A stretch of 64,000 bases of DNA, taken from assembly GCF_001590795.1 (NCBI RefSeq), contig NZ_JXDL01000001.1:2280561-2344560 (forward strand), given 5' to 3'. Below the pieces are notes generated by a model, which saw nothing but the letters and a program-made list of their open reading frames with translations, had not been told where the DNA came from and did not search any database. Positions 23,872 to 33,036 of this stretch are shown one piece after another. Position numbers and translations under genes: made by a program. The stretch comes from Bradyrhizobium sp. AT1 (GTDB lineage: Bacteria; Pseudomonadota; Alphaproteobacteria; Rhizobiales; Xanthobacteraceae). The number at the start of each line of letters is the position of its first letter. Position 1 is the stretch's first letter.

Positions 23872-26625
23872 TTATGACGCGGCCTTGAGCTTGGGCTGCG
23901 TGCCGGGCTTCGGCTTGCCGAGTTTCGCCAAGGCTTCCGTACGCACGAGCTTCAGGCCTTCGTTGGCGTCGTAGCCATGAATTTCCTTCACATCGAGCTT
24001 GCGCATGAAGTCGATGGTCTCCTGGGTGATGACTTGGCCGGGCACCATGATCGGAAAGCCCGGCGGATACGGGATCACGAAATTAGCGGAGACGAGCTCG
24101 GGGCCGGCCTTCAGGCGACGATCGATCTCGGGATCGTTGAGGCGGATGTGCTCACAGCCGGCGACGTCATAGGCAGCATAGAAGCCGGTGCGGATATCCC
24201 CCTCGTTGGTCTTGGTGCCGGCATCGCCGCGGAAGCTCGGATGGAAATGCGAGAAGTTCGGCAGATCCGGCACATCCTTCATCAGGCTCGTGACCCTGGC
24301 CTCGAAGGTCTTCTTGGCATTCGCGCCGCCCTGAGCTAGACCGCGGTCGATCTCGCCCGCGATCTCGGCGAGCACCCGGATGAGATGCGCGACGTCACTG
24401 CGGGTGTTGTTGATATTGGACTGGACCAGGACCGAGTTGCGCGAAGTCTTGTTGACTTGGATGTTGTACTCGTTGGCAAGAATGCCCTTGAACTGCGTGC
24501 CGTCATAGCCGGCCGTGCCGCACACCAGCGTCATCCGGGTCGGATCGAGGCAGAACTCGTCCTCGTCCAGACTCTTGAGCGTATTCGCCCAGTTGACGCC
24601 GGGAGCGAGAAAGTCGGTGAAGCCGCTCTGGCGGTATTGCGCGGGCACCATGGCGTCGGCACCGAGGATGCGGAAATACTTCGAAATCAGCGGGTTGTTA
24701 TTGACCGCCTGGCGGATCGCGAACGCGATCTCGATCGCATTGGCAACGAGGCCATAGCCTTCCAGCTCCATCTGCCGCCTGGAGATGTCGAGGCTGGCGA
24801 TAAGCTGCTGGTTCGGGCTGGTCGAGGCGTGGGTGAACACCGCCTCCTTGAACTGCTGCTCGACGGTGTGGAATTCGACGTCCTTGACCGAGAGCATGGA
24901 GCCCTGCCGGATCGCCGACATCGATTTGTGCGTCGAGTTGGTCTGATAGACGCGCAAACGGATCTGGCGTGGATCTGGAATCAGCCTGGTCTTGAGCAGC
25001 ACTTCATCCGACGGACTCTTGCCGAGTTCGGCCTGCTGCTTCTCGAAGGCGGCAACCGACTTCGGATCGCGCATCCAAGCCTCGATCTCGTTGGCCGCCC
25101 CCATGGCGGTGCGTCGCCGCAGGAACGGCGAGAAGCGCGCAAAGCCGAACCAGGCCTCGTCCCACAGGAAGATCAGGTCGGGCTTGATGGCGAGGCATTC
25201 CTCCATCACCCTGCGTGTGTTGTAGATGTGGCCGTCGAAGGTGCAGTTGGTGAGATCCACCATCTTGACGCGGTCGAGCCGGCCGTCGGCCCTCGCGCCC
25301 AGCAAGGCTTGCTTGATCGTCTTCAGAGGCACCGCGCCGTACATCGAATATTCCGTCATCGGGAAGGCTTCGACATAGAGCGGCTGTGCCCCGGCCAGCA
25401 CCATGCCGTAATGATGCGACTTGTGGCAGTTGCGGTCGACGATCGCTATGTCGCCGGGCGCGAGCAGCGCCTGCACCGCCATCTTGTTGGAGGTAGAGGT
25501 CCCGTTGGTGACGAAGAAGACGCGATCCGCGCCGAGCGCCCTCGCCGCTTTCTCCTGCGCCTTCTTGATGTTGCCGGTCGGCTCGAGCATGCTGTCGAGA
25601 CCGCCCGTGGTCGCGCTGCTCTCGGCCAAAAACAGGTTCGGACCGTAGAACTCGCCCATGTCGCGGATCCAGTCGGACTTGAATATCGACTTGCCGCGCG
25701 CGATCGGCAGCGCATGGAACGTGCCGATCGGTCGTTGCGCGTATTTCTTCAGATTGTCGAAGAATGGCGTATCGTAGCGATCCTGAATGCCCTCGAGGAT
25801 CGACAAGTGTAGCTCCAAGAGCTCTTCCACCGAATAGAAGATGCGGCGAACCACGTCCGCCTCGGGATTGCCTGCCAGTTCCTCGACGTCGCGATTCGAG
25901 ATCATGTAGAGATCGAGCTCGGGCCTGACGCGCTTGATGATCTGGGCAAGCCGCAGCGCCGATGCATCGGTTTCCTCGTTGAGACCGGCCCCAGCCATGA
26001 TCGAACGCAGGACTGGCGCATCGTGCCTTGAGCGAAGCCCGAAGCCCTCATTGATGATGACAGCGCCGAGGTCGGGATTGAGCATCGTCGCGCAGAAGGC
26101 GTCCTCCAGGTTGCCGACGATGACCGGTTCATAGATGAAGGCATCGACCGGACGCCGCAGCTTGCGCCATTCGACGGCAAGAGCTGGCCATTGGCTCGGC
26201 GACACGCCGGTGACGATCAAGGTCTCGAAATACGGCCTGCGCGCCGTATGCGCACCGAAGCTCGGCGGTACCAGCTCGGGCGCTTCGCCGTTGCCGTCAT
26301 CTTTCGCGCTCCAATCGCCGGCATGCTGGCGGAAGGACCGCGTCGCCAGCGCCTGGGCAATTCTCGTTGCGAGAGCAAACGAGGCCGCGCTGTCGCCGGT
26401 GGCCGCGGCTTCCCGCAGCATTGCCATCAATTGCATGCCGGGATAGCCGTGAAACTCTTCGGTGACGGACAAATTGCCAAGCGCCGCGTCGTAAGCCCCG
26501 CGATTGCCGGTTCGAACCCAGGCCTTGGCGGCCTCGACCAGATCGCGCCAGTCATCGGCCCGTGCACCGGGACCCGAAAAGAACTGGTCGATGCGCTTTT
26601 GCGCGAGTTTGGTGTCCTTGGACAT
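23872..26625 (-). CDS. Orn/Lys/Arg-type PLP decarboxylase
   Basis: A 917-residue fold-type I decarboxylase of the Orn/Lys/Arg group, longer than E. coli AdiA or CadA (about 715-755). The extra length is an N-terminal extension of about 140 residues ahead of a receiver-like wing domain. The PLP lysine is in YQTNSTHKSMSAIRQGSM, the usual S-x-HK motif; the FVTNGTSTSNKM segment binds the phosphate and LWDEAWFG holds the PLP-ring Asp. The ATG at 26625 follows GGGAGAGG. It heads an operon with an AspT-like antiporter and a small secreted protein and has a FixK-type box upstream. Substrate cannot be decided from sequence alone. Confidence 0.87.
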   Translation of the reverse strand: MSKDTKLAQKRIDQFFSGPGARADDWRDLVEAAKAWVRTGNRGAYDAALGNLSVTEEFHGYPGMQLMAMLREAAATGDSAASFALATRIAQALATRSFRQHAGDWSAKDDGNGEAPELVPPSFGAHTARRPYFETLIVTGVSPSQWPALAVEWRKLRRPVDAFIYEPVIVGNLEDAFCATMLNPDLGAVIINEGFGLRSRHDAPVLRSIMAGAGLNEETDASALRLAQIIKRVRPELDLYMISNRDVEELAGNPEADVVRRIFYSVEELLELHLSILEGIQDRYDTPFFDNLKKYAQRPIGTFHALPIARGKSIFKSDWIRDMGEFYGPNLFLAESSATTGGLDSMLEPTGNIKKAQEKAARALGADRVFFVTNGTSTSNKMAVQALLAPGDIAIVDRNCHKSHHYGMVLAGAQPLYVEAFPMTEYSMYGAVPLKTIKQALLGARADGRLDRVKMVDLTNCTFDGHIYNTRRVMEECLAIKPDLIFLWDEAWFGFARFSPFLRRRTAMGAANEIEAWMRDPKSVAAFEKQQAELGKSPSDEVLLKTRLIPDPRQIRLRVYQTNSTHKSMSAIRQGSMLSVKDVEFHTVEQQFKEAVFTHASTSPNQQLIASLDISRRQMELEGYGLVANAIEIAFAIRQAVNNNPLISKYFRILGADAMVPAQYRQSGFTDFLAPGVNWANTLKSLDEDEFCLDPTRMTLVCGTAGYDGTQFKGILANEYNIQVNKTSRNSVLVQSNINNTRSDVAHLIRVLAEIAGEIDRGLAQGGANAKKTFEARVTSLMKDVPDLPNFSHFHPSFRGDAGTKTNEGDIRTGFYAAYDVAGCEHIRLNDPEIDRRLKAGPELVSANFVIPYPPGFPIMVPGQVITQETIDFMRKLDVKEIHGYDANEGLKLVRTEALAKLGKPKPGTQPKLKAAS

Positions 26626-26690
26626 GCGCCTCTCCCGATCCCCTGAAGCAAACCTGATGCGGGATCGTGAGTGCGGTGGCAGTCGCTCCA

Positions 26691-26704
26691 TTGATCCAAG
26701 TCAA
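26691..26704 (-). promoter_or_regulatory. FixK/FNR-type box upstream of decarboxylase
   Basis: TTGAT-CCAA-GTCAA matches the palindrome at 9 of 10 bases. Its centre is 72 bp before the decarboxylase ATG, fitting a class II site with a leader of about 30 nt. Confidence 0.6.
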
Positions 26705-26772
26705 CGGTCGCGCGCATTCTGGTCAGGCCCCCGCACGCCAGCGAGATCGATAGCCAAGGCCCCCTGGCGCGT

Positions 26773-27453
26773 TCACGACGCCGCCTCGCGCGGCATCGCC
26801 TCGCAGCGCAGCAATACCGCGAGCAACGCAACCACGGGAACGCCGAGCGCGAGATTGGGGATGCTCTTGGTGGCCAAGGCGCCGACCGCAGCGCCAAAAC
26901 CGAACACGGCGCACAAGGCGGCGAAGATGCCCGAGCGGCGCAGTGTCCCGGCCGGCGCATCAGCGGATGTCATTGCGAACATGTGCTCGACCGCCTGGCG
27001 CATATTGCCCGTGATCATCACGGTGCTGCAAAGGACGCCTTCGACTTTGGTGAAGATGGCGGCCTGCATCGCGGCGACGAGCGAAATGCCGAGCGTACCC
27101 GCAAGATCGGGCATCCGGTTGTGCAGAATTCCGATCGAGATCAACAGCAGGATCTCGATCAAGGTGCTGATCGCACCGGCCCGTTCGCCGGTGGCGCGAC
27201 GGAGCCACGCCGCGATGACGATGCCCAGCGCGAAGGCGAGGATCGGCGGCACGAAGTGAACCGCCTTCGCCCAATTGCCGGCAGCCGCGTAGCCCCAGAG
27301 AAATATCAGATTGGCGGTCTGGGCGTTCGCCAATACGCCGTGGATGATCCAGGTATAGGCGTCGATATAGCCGCCGGCAAAGGCCAGCAGCAGCACCACT
27401 TCGACGGTTTCCTCGCGGCGCACCAAACCGGCTGCAACGTCCAGCGTGCTCAT
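26773..27453 (-). CDS. DUF1275 (YoaK) membrane protein
   Basis: A 226-residue membrane protein of the YoaK/DUF1275 family with about six helices. Family features include the start VLLLAFAGGYIDAYTWIIHG, the segment NAQTANLIFLWGYAA and the later VMITGNMRQAVEHMF. It is divergent from the second antiporter gene, and both share an intergenic region with a perfect FNR-type box. Function of DUF1275 proteins is unknown; transport has been suggested. It is not coupled to the decarboxylase gene, from which it is 147 bp away on the same strand. Confidence 0.87.
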   Translation of the reverse strand: MSTLDVAAGLVRREETVEVVLLLAFAGGYIDAYTWIIHGVLANAQTANLIFLWGYAAAGNWAKAVHFVPPILAFALGIVIAAWLRRATGERAGAISTLIEILLLISIGILHNRMPDLAGTLGISLVAAMQAAIFTKVEGVLCSTVMITGNMRQAVEHMFAMTSADAPAGTLRRSGIFAALCAVFGFGAAVGALATKSIPNLALGVPVVALLAVLLRCEAMPREAAS

Positions 27454-27518
27454 GTCGGCAATGACGGCTGTCGCAATGACTGCATGAACCCATAGCGCCG
27501 TCCCAACGCCAACAGGGC

Positions 27519-27532
27519 TTGATCTGGATCAA
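27519..27532. promoter_or_regulatory. FixK/FNR box between DUF1275 and antiporter operon
   Basis: TTGAT-CTGG-ATCAA is a perfect palindrome. Its centre is 72 bp from the DUF1275 start at 27453 and 61 bp from the antiporter start at 27587, so both directions are suitably placed. Confidence 0.7.
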
Positions 27533-27586
27533 GCAATCGCGCCGCGCCGCACATCATATCAGCCGAAAACGCCGGGGGATTGCCAC

Positions 27587-29275
27587 ATGGATACTGTCAG
27601 GTGGATCATCACCGCCGCTCCGGAGATATTCCTGCTGCTGGCGGTCGCCATCGGCACGATCCTCGGCCGCATCAAGGTTCGCGGCTTCTCGATCGGGACC
27701 ACCGCATGCATCCTGGTCGTCGCGGTGCTGATCGGGCAACTCGGAACGTTCACGTTTCCGTCGCTGTTGCGCATCATCCTGTTCAGCCTGTTCGTGTTCA
27801 CGATCGGCTACCGGTCGGGACCGGAGTTCTTCGCCTCCTTGAGCGTCCGCACCCTTGCCCAGGTCGCGCTGGCGCTGGTGCTGGGGGGCACGGGCCTTGC
27901 GATCGTCTTGCTGTTTGCGCACGGCTTCCAGCTCGATCCCGGCACCGCTTCGGGAATCGCGGCCGGAGCACTGACGCAATCCTCGGTCATCGGTACCGCG
28001 TCGGGCGCCCTGGCGCAGCTCGGCCTGCCCAAGGATGTGCTCAGTCAGCAGGAGGCGAACATCGCGGCGGGTTATGCCGTCACCTACGTCCTCGGCTATA
28101 TCCTGACCCTGCTGTTCGTCCCCTTCGTCGCCCCTAAGCTGATGGGGATCGATCTGAAGGCGGAGGCCAAGAAACTCGAGGCGGAGCTTGCCGGCGGCGA
28201 TCCGCCCAAAAGCGAAAATCTCTCCTACCGCAAGTTCCAGGCACGCGCCTACCGCGTGACCACAGCCGCCGGCCGCACGGTTCAGTCAATCGAGGAAGAG
28301 ATCGGAAGCCGCACGGTCGTCGAGCGTATCGTCCGCGGCGGCGCGGACATCAAACCGCATCTCGATACTGTGCTCGAGGCCGGCGACGACATCGTGCTCG
28401 CCGGTCGCACGGCCGTCATCGTCGCGGCGAGACCGGTCATCGGCACCGAGATCGACGCCGATGAGATCCTGAAGACGATGCCAGGCAACGTGCTCGAAGT
28501 CCTCGTCGACAATCGTCATCTTCACGGTCGCTCCATCCAGGAGGTCGCCTCACGCGTCGGGGCCGACGCCCGGGGTGTTTTTCTGCGTGCTCTCACCCGT
28601 ATGGGCCGCGAGGTGCCCCTGAGCGCGGACACGCGGATCTATGTCGGCGACGTCATGACCTTGGTCGGCAGCACGCGCAACATCGAACGTGCGGCAACCG
28701 CGGTCGGCCAGATCCTGCGTTCCGACGATCGCACCGACATCGCGTTTCTTGCCGCCGGCATCGCGGCCGGCCTGCTTGCCGGGCTCGTCAGCTTCAGGAT
28801 CGGCGGCGTCGCGCTCACGCTTGGCGGCGGCGGCGGCGCGCTGATCGCCGGCCTTGTCTGCGGCTGGCTGCGGTCGCGCAAGCCGACCTTGGGAGCAATG
28901 CCGCAGGCTGCGCAGCAAACCCTGAGCGATCTCGGCCTCGGGGGCTTCATCGCGGCGATCGGGCTAGGCAACGGCGCCGCCGCCTGGGCTGCGATCCAGG
29001 CCCACGGATTGCTTCTGGTCGGCACGGGCCTCGTCATCACGATCGTACCGCTGATTGTGGCGACGCTGTTTGCGCACCACGTGCTGCGCATGAACCCCGT
29101 CATCATCTGTGGCGCGCTGGCCGGCGCCATGACCGTCGATGCCGCAGTGACCGGGGCCTGCGACGTCGCGGAGAGCCAGACGCCGGTGCTCGGCGTCGCG
29201 GTCCCCTACGCGGTCGGAAACGTGGTGCTGACCGTGCTCGGCCCGATCATCGTGGCCGCTACCTACACCGGATGA
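27587..29275 (+). CDS. Second AspT/YidE-family antiporter
   Basis: A 562-residue transporter of the same family as the one at 22152-23852, with two hydrophobic halves around two TrkA-C domains (about 200-370). Family motifs appear as GALTQSSVIGTASGALAQLG and ALAGAMTVDAAVTGACDVAE. It begins a three-gene unit with a secreted hydrolase (12 bp later) and an IalB protein. The two antiporters flank the decarboxylase operon but are only distantly alike, so this is not a recent duplication. Substrate unknown; amino or dicarboxylic acid exchange is likely from the family. Confidence 0.85.
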   Translation: MDTVRWIITAAPEIFLLLAVAIGTILGRIKVRGFSIGTTACILVVAVLIGQLGTFTFPSLLRIILFSLFVFTIGYRSGPEFFASLSVRTLAQVALALVLGGTGLAIVLLFAHGFQLDPGTASGIAAGALTQSSVIGTASGALAQLGLPKDVLSQQEANIAAGYAVTYVLGYILTLLFVPFVAPKLMGIDLKAEAKKLEAELAGGDPPKSENLSYRKFQARAYRVTTAAGRTVQSIEEEIGSRTVVERIVRGGADIKPHLDTVLEAGDDIVLAGRTAVIVAARPVIGTEIDADEILKTMPGNVLEVLVDNRHLHGRSIQEVASRVGADARGVFLRALTRMGREVPLSADTRIYVGDVMTLVGSTRNIERAATAVGQILRSDDRTDIAFLAAGIAAGLLAGLVSFRIGGVALTLGGGGGALIAGLVCGWLRSRKPTLGAMPQAAQQTLSDLGLGGFIAAIGLGNGAAAWAAIQAHGLLLVGTGLVITIVPLIVATLFAHHVLRMNPVIICGALAGAMTVDAAVTGACDVAESQTPVLGVAVPYAVGNVVLTVLGPIIVAATYTG

Positions 29276-29286
29276 GGAGACCTGCC

Positions 29287-30174
29287 ATGCGGCAACCGGT
29301 CAGCCCGGCGCTGGGGTGGTTCGCGGCCATCTCGCTTGTGCTGGCAGCCTTCGCAACGACCGCACGCGCGGAGGAAGACGTCCGCATCCAGGAAGAGATC
29401 TGGGCGCTGCCGCTGCCGCTCCCGATGTTCGCCTATCTGGTACGTCCGGTCGGCGACGGGCCCTTCCCGCTCGTCATTATGAACCACGGGGTCTCACTCA
29501 ATCCAACCGACCGCAGCTTCTTTCCGCTGGTGGAATTTCGCGATGCCGCGAAATGGTTCGCGAAGCGAGGCCACCTGGTGGTGGCGCCGGTAGGAACGGG
29601 GTATGGCGCCTCGGCCATCGACGTCCCCGAGCGCGGCATTTATGGCCCGTTCTTTTCCAAGATCGGCAAGTGCACCAACCCGAATTTCCGCGACGCCGGC
29701 CTGGCGGTGGCGCAGGTCGATCTCTGGATTATCGACTATCTGGCTGCCGAGAAGCGCATCGTGCCCAAGGATGTCATTGTCGTCGGGCAATCTGCCGGCG
29801 GCTGGGCTTCCATCGCGCTATCCAGCGTCAACCCGCCTCAGGTCAAGGCGATCATCACCTTCGCGGCCGGTCGCGGCGGACGTGTCGGTGGCAAGCCCAA
29901 CAACAATTGCGCGCCGGACAAGCTGGTCGAGGCGACCGCAAATTTCGGCCGCACTTCTCGCGTGCCGATGCTGTGGATCTATATCGAGAATGACACGTTC
30001 TTCGGCCCCGAGCTGTCGAAGCGCATGCACGACGCCTTCACCGCCGCCGGCGGCAAGGCCGAGTACCATCTGGTGCCGCCGTTCGGCAATGAAGGGCATT
30101 TCTTCATCGGCTCTCCGGATGCCGTCCCGATCTGGTCGCCGCTGGTGACGAAATTCCTCGACGCGCCGCACTAA
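29287..30174 (+). CDS. Secreted alpha/beta hydrolase
   Basis: A 295-residue exported protein. The signal peptide ends near TTARA (about residue 28). The catalytic serine lies in VVGQSAGGWASIAL, a GxSxG elbow near residue 167; the oxyanion region is HGVSLNP, and the likely His is in FGNEGHFFIG near the C-terminus. It belongs to the dienelactone-hydrolase-like group. The ATG at 29287 follows GAGGAG; an ATG 15 bp upstream overlaps the antiporter stop. Substrate unknown. It is between an antiporter and IalB genes, probably in one transcript. Confidence 0.82.
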   Translation: MRQPVSPALGWFAAISLVLAAFATTARAEEDVRIQEEIWALPLPLPMFAYLVRPVGDGPFPLVIMNHGVSLNPTDRSFFPLVEFRDAAKWFAKRGHLVVAPVGTGYGASAIDVPERGIYGPFFSKIGKCTNPNFRDAGLAVAQVDLWIIDYLAAEKRIVPKDVIVVGQSAGGWASIALSSVNPPQVKAIITFAAGRGGRVGGKPNNNCAPDKLVEATANFGRTSRVPMLWIYIENDTFFGPELSKRMHDAFTAAGGKAEYHLVPPFGNEGHFFIGSPDAVPIWSPLVTKFLDAPH

Positions 30175-30192
30175 CCGCAAGGAGTTGCCGCC

Positions 30193-30777
30193 ATGGCCTA
30201 TGCGCATCTCTGCTTGTCGGGCTTGCTGGTCGTCGTCGCTGCCGGCGTGGCGTCCACAGCGATTGCCGCGACACGGCACAATTCGCAAGCCAGTAAGCCC
30301 GCCGAGGTGACGACCCGGGGTCAACGCGAGGCAAAGGACATCACCTATGGGGATTGGCGCAAGCTCTGCTTCAGAGCAGGCGGCGCCAAGCTCTTGTGCC
30401 GGACCTCGATCACGGGCACCTTCCCAACCGGTCAAACCGCCGTGCGCGTGGACCTGATCGAGCGCGAAGGCGAGCCCGCTGCCCGACTACAATTGTTTGT
30501 CCCTGTCGGCATGTATCTGCAGCACCCCGTCAAGCTGACGGTGGATCAGGGGCGTCCTTACCGCCTGCCCTATAGCTGGTGCGTCACCAATGCCTGCATC
30601 GCCGCCGATGTCGCCGATCCCAAAATCGTCAAGGAACTGGAATCGGGAAAGGCTCTGGTTCTGGAAGTCGTCGATTCCAACCTTCTGTCGCTGACGACGT
30701 CTCTGCCGCTGGCGCAATTTTCCGTCGTGCACAGGGGCGCACCGACGCAGACATTCGAGCAGTATGTCGATGAATGA
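30193..30777 (+). CDS. IalB family (invasion-associated locus B) protein
   Basis: A 194-residue exported protein. The signal peptide covers about residues 1-25. The mature region has the IalB pattern: GDWRKLCF, a second Cys in LLCRTSITG, and CVTNACIA near residue 135, consistent with paired disulfides. IalB proteins are periplasmic or surface proteins widespread in Rhizobiales; the name comes from Bartonella and does not imply invasion here. It is 18 bp after the hydrolase gene and ends 14 bp from the convergent receiver gene. Function unknown. Confidence 0.83.
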   Translation: MAYAHLCLSGLLVVVAAGVASTAIAATRHNSQASKPAEVTTRGQREAKDITYGDWRKLCFRAGGAKLLCRTSITGTFPTGQTAVRVDLIEREGEPAARLQLFVPVGMYLQHPVKLTVDQGRPYRLPYSWCVTNACIAADVADPKIVKELESGKALVLEVVDSNLLSLTTSLPLAQFSVVHRGAPTQTFEQYVDE

Positions 30778-30791
30778 GCGTATCGGCCGCG

Positions 30792-31166
30792 CTAGGCGAT
30801 CCGGCCGCAGGCCCGTTCAATTGGCGCGATAAGCGCGCGCGCTGCGAAAGGCTTGGTCAGATAGGCAATGCACCCGGAATCGATCGCGGCCGCGCGGTTC
30901 GCCGCGCTGTCATTGCCGGTAATGTAAACGACGGGAACCGTCACACCTTCGTTCGCAAGACGCTTGCGCACCGCAATGCCGGATTGATCTTTCAAATTGA
31001 CGTCGATGATGATGCAGGCGACGTCTTCGAAATCACCGTGGTCGAAGAGTGCCTCCGCCGAGGGGAACAGCAGCGCGCCAAAGCCGTGTTCTCGGAGCAG
31101 CCGCTTGATGCTCATGCGCATCGATGAATCGTCATCCAAGACGAAGACGGATTTTCGGCTAGACAA
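30792..31166 (-). CDS. Stand-alone response regulator receiver (FixJ-N-like)
   Basis: A 124-residue receiver domain with no output domain. The acidic pair is DDD near residue 11-13, the phospho-Asp is in IIIDVNLKDQSG near 54, the Thr in VYITGND and the Lys in YLTKPFAARAL near 104. The sequence is closest to FixJ/NodW-type receivers. It lies 197 bp from a complete FixJ-like regulator on the same strand. It may act as a phosphate sink or bind a partner protein; two orphan kinases at 11441 and 16542 are possible donors. Confidence 0.88.
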   Translation of the reverse strand: MSSRKSVFVLDDDSSMRMSIKRLLREHGFGALLFPSAEALFDHGDFEDVACIIIDVNLKDQSGIAVRKRLANEGVTVPVVYITGNDSAANRAAAIDSGCIAYLTKPFAARALIAPIERACGRIA

Positions 31167-31363
31167 CGCAATCGGCCTTTTCAGTACGAAAAATATGCTG
31201 GGAGATCGTCAAACCAGCGGCTTATTCGCGAGCCAGGTTCTACTTGGAGAACCGACGTCTGCGCATCATTGCGCGCCTTCAGCGGCGTCCTGTCAACAAT
31301 CGATGTTATTGTACCAACGTGCAGGTTCAGCCTTCCGAGATCTGACGCGATCTTGCATCCTTG

Positions 31364-32002
31364 CTATTTGCCCGCAGCGCCGTTCGGATCGAGCATTCCA
31401 AGTCGCTCTGCGACCGAAACGAGTTCCGCGAATGAATTCACCTGCATCTTTTCCATCACCTGATGACGGTGAGCCTTCACGGTGCGCTCGGTGGTTCCGA
31501 GCTGGTAGGCAATCTGCTTGTTGATCTTGCCACGCACCATGAGGTCGAACACTTGACGCTCTCGCGGCGTCAGCGACGCGACCAGCGCACGAAGCGTAAC
31601 GAGCTTGCCGTGCTGCGCGCGCCCCGCCTCATGGCGCGACATGGCCCGCTCGACTGCGTTGATCAATTCCTCCGACGACACGGGCTTGGTCAGGAAATCT
31701 TCCGCACCGGCCTTGATGGCCCGCACGGTCGTCTGCGTATCGGCGTGCCCGGTGAGGAAGACGATTGGGAGCGCCGAACCGAGTTCGAGCAGGCGCGCTT
31801 GCAACTCCGGCCCACTCAGCCCCGGGATCTGCACGTCGAGCAGGAGGCATGCCGACCTCTCCTCGCTCGGCAGGCGATCGAGCAAGTCCTGCGCCGACGC
31901 ATAGGTGACGACGTCATAACCTGCAAGCTTGAGACGGCGTTCCATCGCCGTTCGGAATGAAACGTCATCATCTACCACGAGAATGAGGCCGGGCAACTTC
32001 AC
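31364..32002 (-). CDS. FixJ/NarL-family response regulator
   Basis: A 212-residue regulator. The receiver has DDD at about 11-13, phospho-Asp in LLLDVQIPGLSG near 57, Thr in FLTGHAD and Lys in FLTKPVSSEEL near 107. A LuxR-type HTH follows: LTPRERQVFDLMVRGKINKQ and TTERTVKAHRHQVMEKM (about 145-185). Length and linker match FixJ (about 205 residues). No fixL-type kinase is adjacent. It is divergent from the FixK-like gene; in rhizobia FixJ activates fixK, so that layout suggests the same relation here. It could also answer the orphan kinases at 11441 or 16542. Confidence 0.88.
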   Translation of the reverse strand: MKLPGLILVVDDDVSFRTAMERRLKLAGYDVVTYASAQDLLDRLPSEERSACLLLDVQIPGLSGPELQARLLELGSALPIVFLTGHADTQTTVRAIKAGAEDFLTKPVSSEELINAVERAMSRHEAGRAQHGKLVTLRALVASLTPRERQVFDLMVRGKINKQIAYQLGTTERTVKAHRHQVMEKMQVNSFAELVSVAERLGMLDPNGAAGK

Positions 32003-32338
32003 CTCTTAGCCGCAATGACCTCCGGCCTGGCTTCGGGGGAGCCCAAGTCGGCGGAAACAGACGTCGATGTAGTGAACGGTTACGAACGATATCAGACATA
32101 CCGAAACATGTGCGAAATGGGCAAGGGCATTGCTTCGGTGCTCGCGGCTCGAAGGCTATTCTCATCGCGCGCACGCCTTCACCCCTACTGTCCTTTGGTA
32201 CAATGCCCTTAGAGACAATGGTTGGAAATACCTCCTTCGTCGTAAATCAACTTCGGCGGGAGTGGGACAGCGCGCATTCCTTGCGATGATAATATTCGGT
32301 TGAGACCAATTCAGCGTTCAACGTTGAGGAGTTGGCCC
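32003..32338. other. Divergent regulatory region between fixJ-like and fixK-like genes
   Basis: A 336-bp gap with no convincing coding frame. It should hold promoters for both regulators. I saw no FNR-type palindrome, and I could not identify a FixJ site with confidence. GAGGAG at 32325 is the ribosome site for the fixK-like gene. Confidence 0.5.
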
Positions 32339-33022
32339 ATGCTTGTGCGCACAAAGACCGCTCCCCTGCCCCACCCCAATTCGCTCCAAGACTTCGGAAT
32401 GAGAAGCGATTCAAACCCGATTATCTGTTTAAACGAATTTAGATACAAAAAGGGAATGGAGGTCTACGGGGAAAAGGAGCCTGCCGACTATGTCTATCAG
32501 GTCAAATCCGGTGCCGTACGAAGCTACAAGCTGCTGTCAGACGGGCGCCGCCAGATCGGCGCATTCCATCTGGTCGGTGACATTTTCGGTCTGGAGAACG
32601 GGAACGAGCATCGGTTTACGGCCGAGGCGATCGTAGACACCACAGTACGGCTCGTCAAACGGCAAAGCCTTGAAATGGTAGCCGAAAGCGACGCCATGGT
32701 GGCGCGTAACCTGCTCAGCATGACGACAATCAATCTGCAGCACGCGGAAGACCACATGCTCCTGCTCGGCCGCAAGACGTCGCTGGAGCGGGTGGCCGCC
32801 TTCCTGCTCGAAATGGACAAACGGCTGGCCGGATCCGAAGTGATCGCCCTGCCGATGTCCCGGCGCGACATTGCCGATTATCTCGGCCTGACGTTGGAGA
32901 CCGTCTCGCGTGCGATATCGCACCTGCACGATCTCGGCGTTCTCGGCTTCATCGGCAATACCCAGCGGCAGATCGTGCTGTTGGATCGGCAGGAGCTCGC
33001 CAGTTTCGATCTGCAGCAATAA
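32339..33022 (+). CDS. FixK-like CRP/FNR-family regulator
   Basis: A 227-residue CRP/FNR protein. Residues about 30-145 form the cyclic-nucleotide-binding-like beta roll; residues 150-215 hold the winged helix. The recognition helix reads LTLETVSRAISHL with Glu187, Ser190 and Arg191, the E..SR pattern that reads TTGAT half-sites. There is no N-terminal cysteine cluster, so it is FixK-like rather than an oxygen-sensing FNR. B. japonicum FixK2 has a redox-sensitive Cys183 in an MCRRD motif as I recall it; here the motif is MSRRD with Ser174. The ATG at 32339 follows GAGGAG. It is a candidate regulator of the FNR-type boxes in this window. Confidence 0.87.
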   Translation: MLVRTKTAPLPHPNSLQDFGMRSDSNPIICLNEFRYKKGMEVYGEKEPADYVYQVKSGAVRSYKLLSDGRRQIGAFHLVGDIFGLENGNEHRFTAEAIVDTTVRLVKRQSLEMVAESDAMVARNLLSMTTINLQHAEDHMLLLGRKTSLERVAAFLLEMDKRLAGSEVIALPMSRRDIADYLGLTLETVSRAISHLHDLGVLGFIGNTQRQIVLLDRQELASFDLQQ

Positions 33023-33036
33023 GAGCCGGCGTCTCG

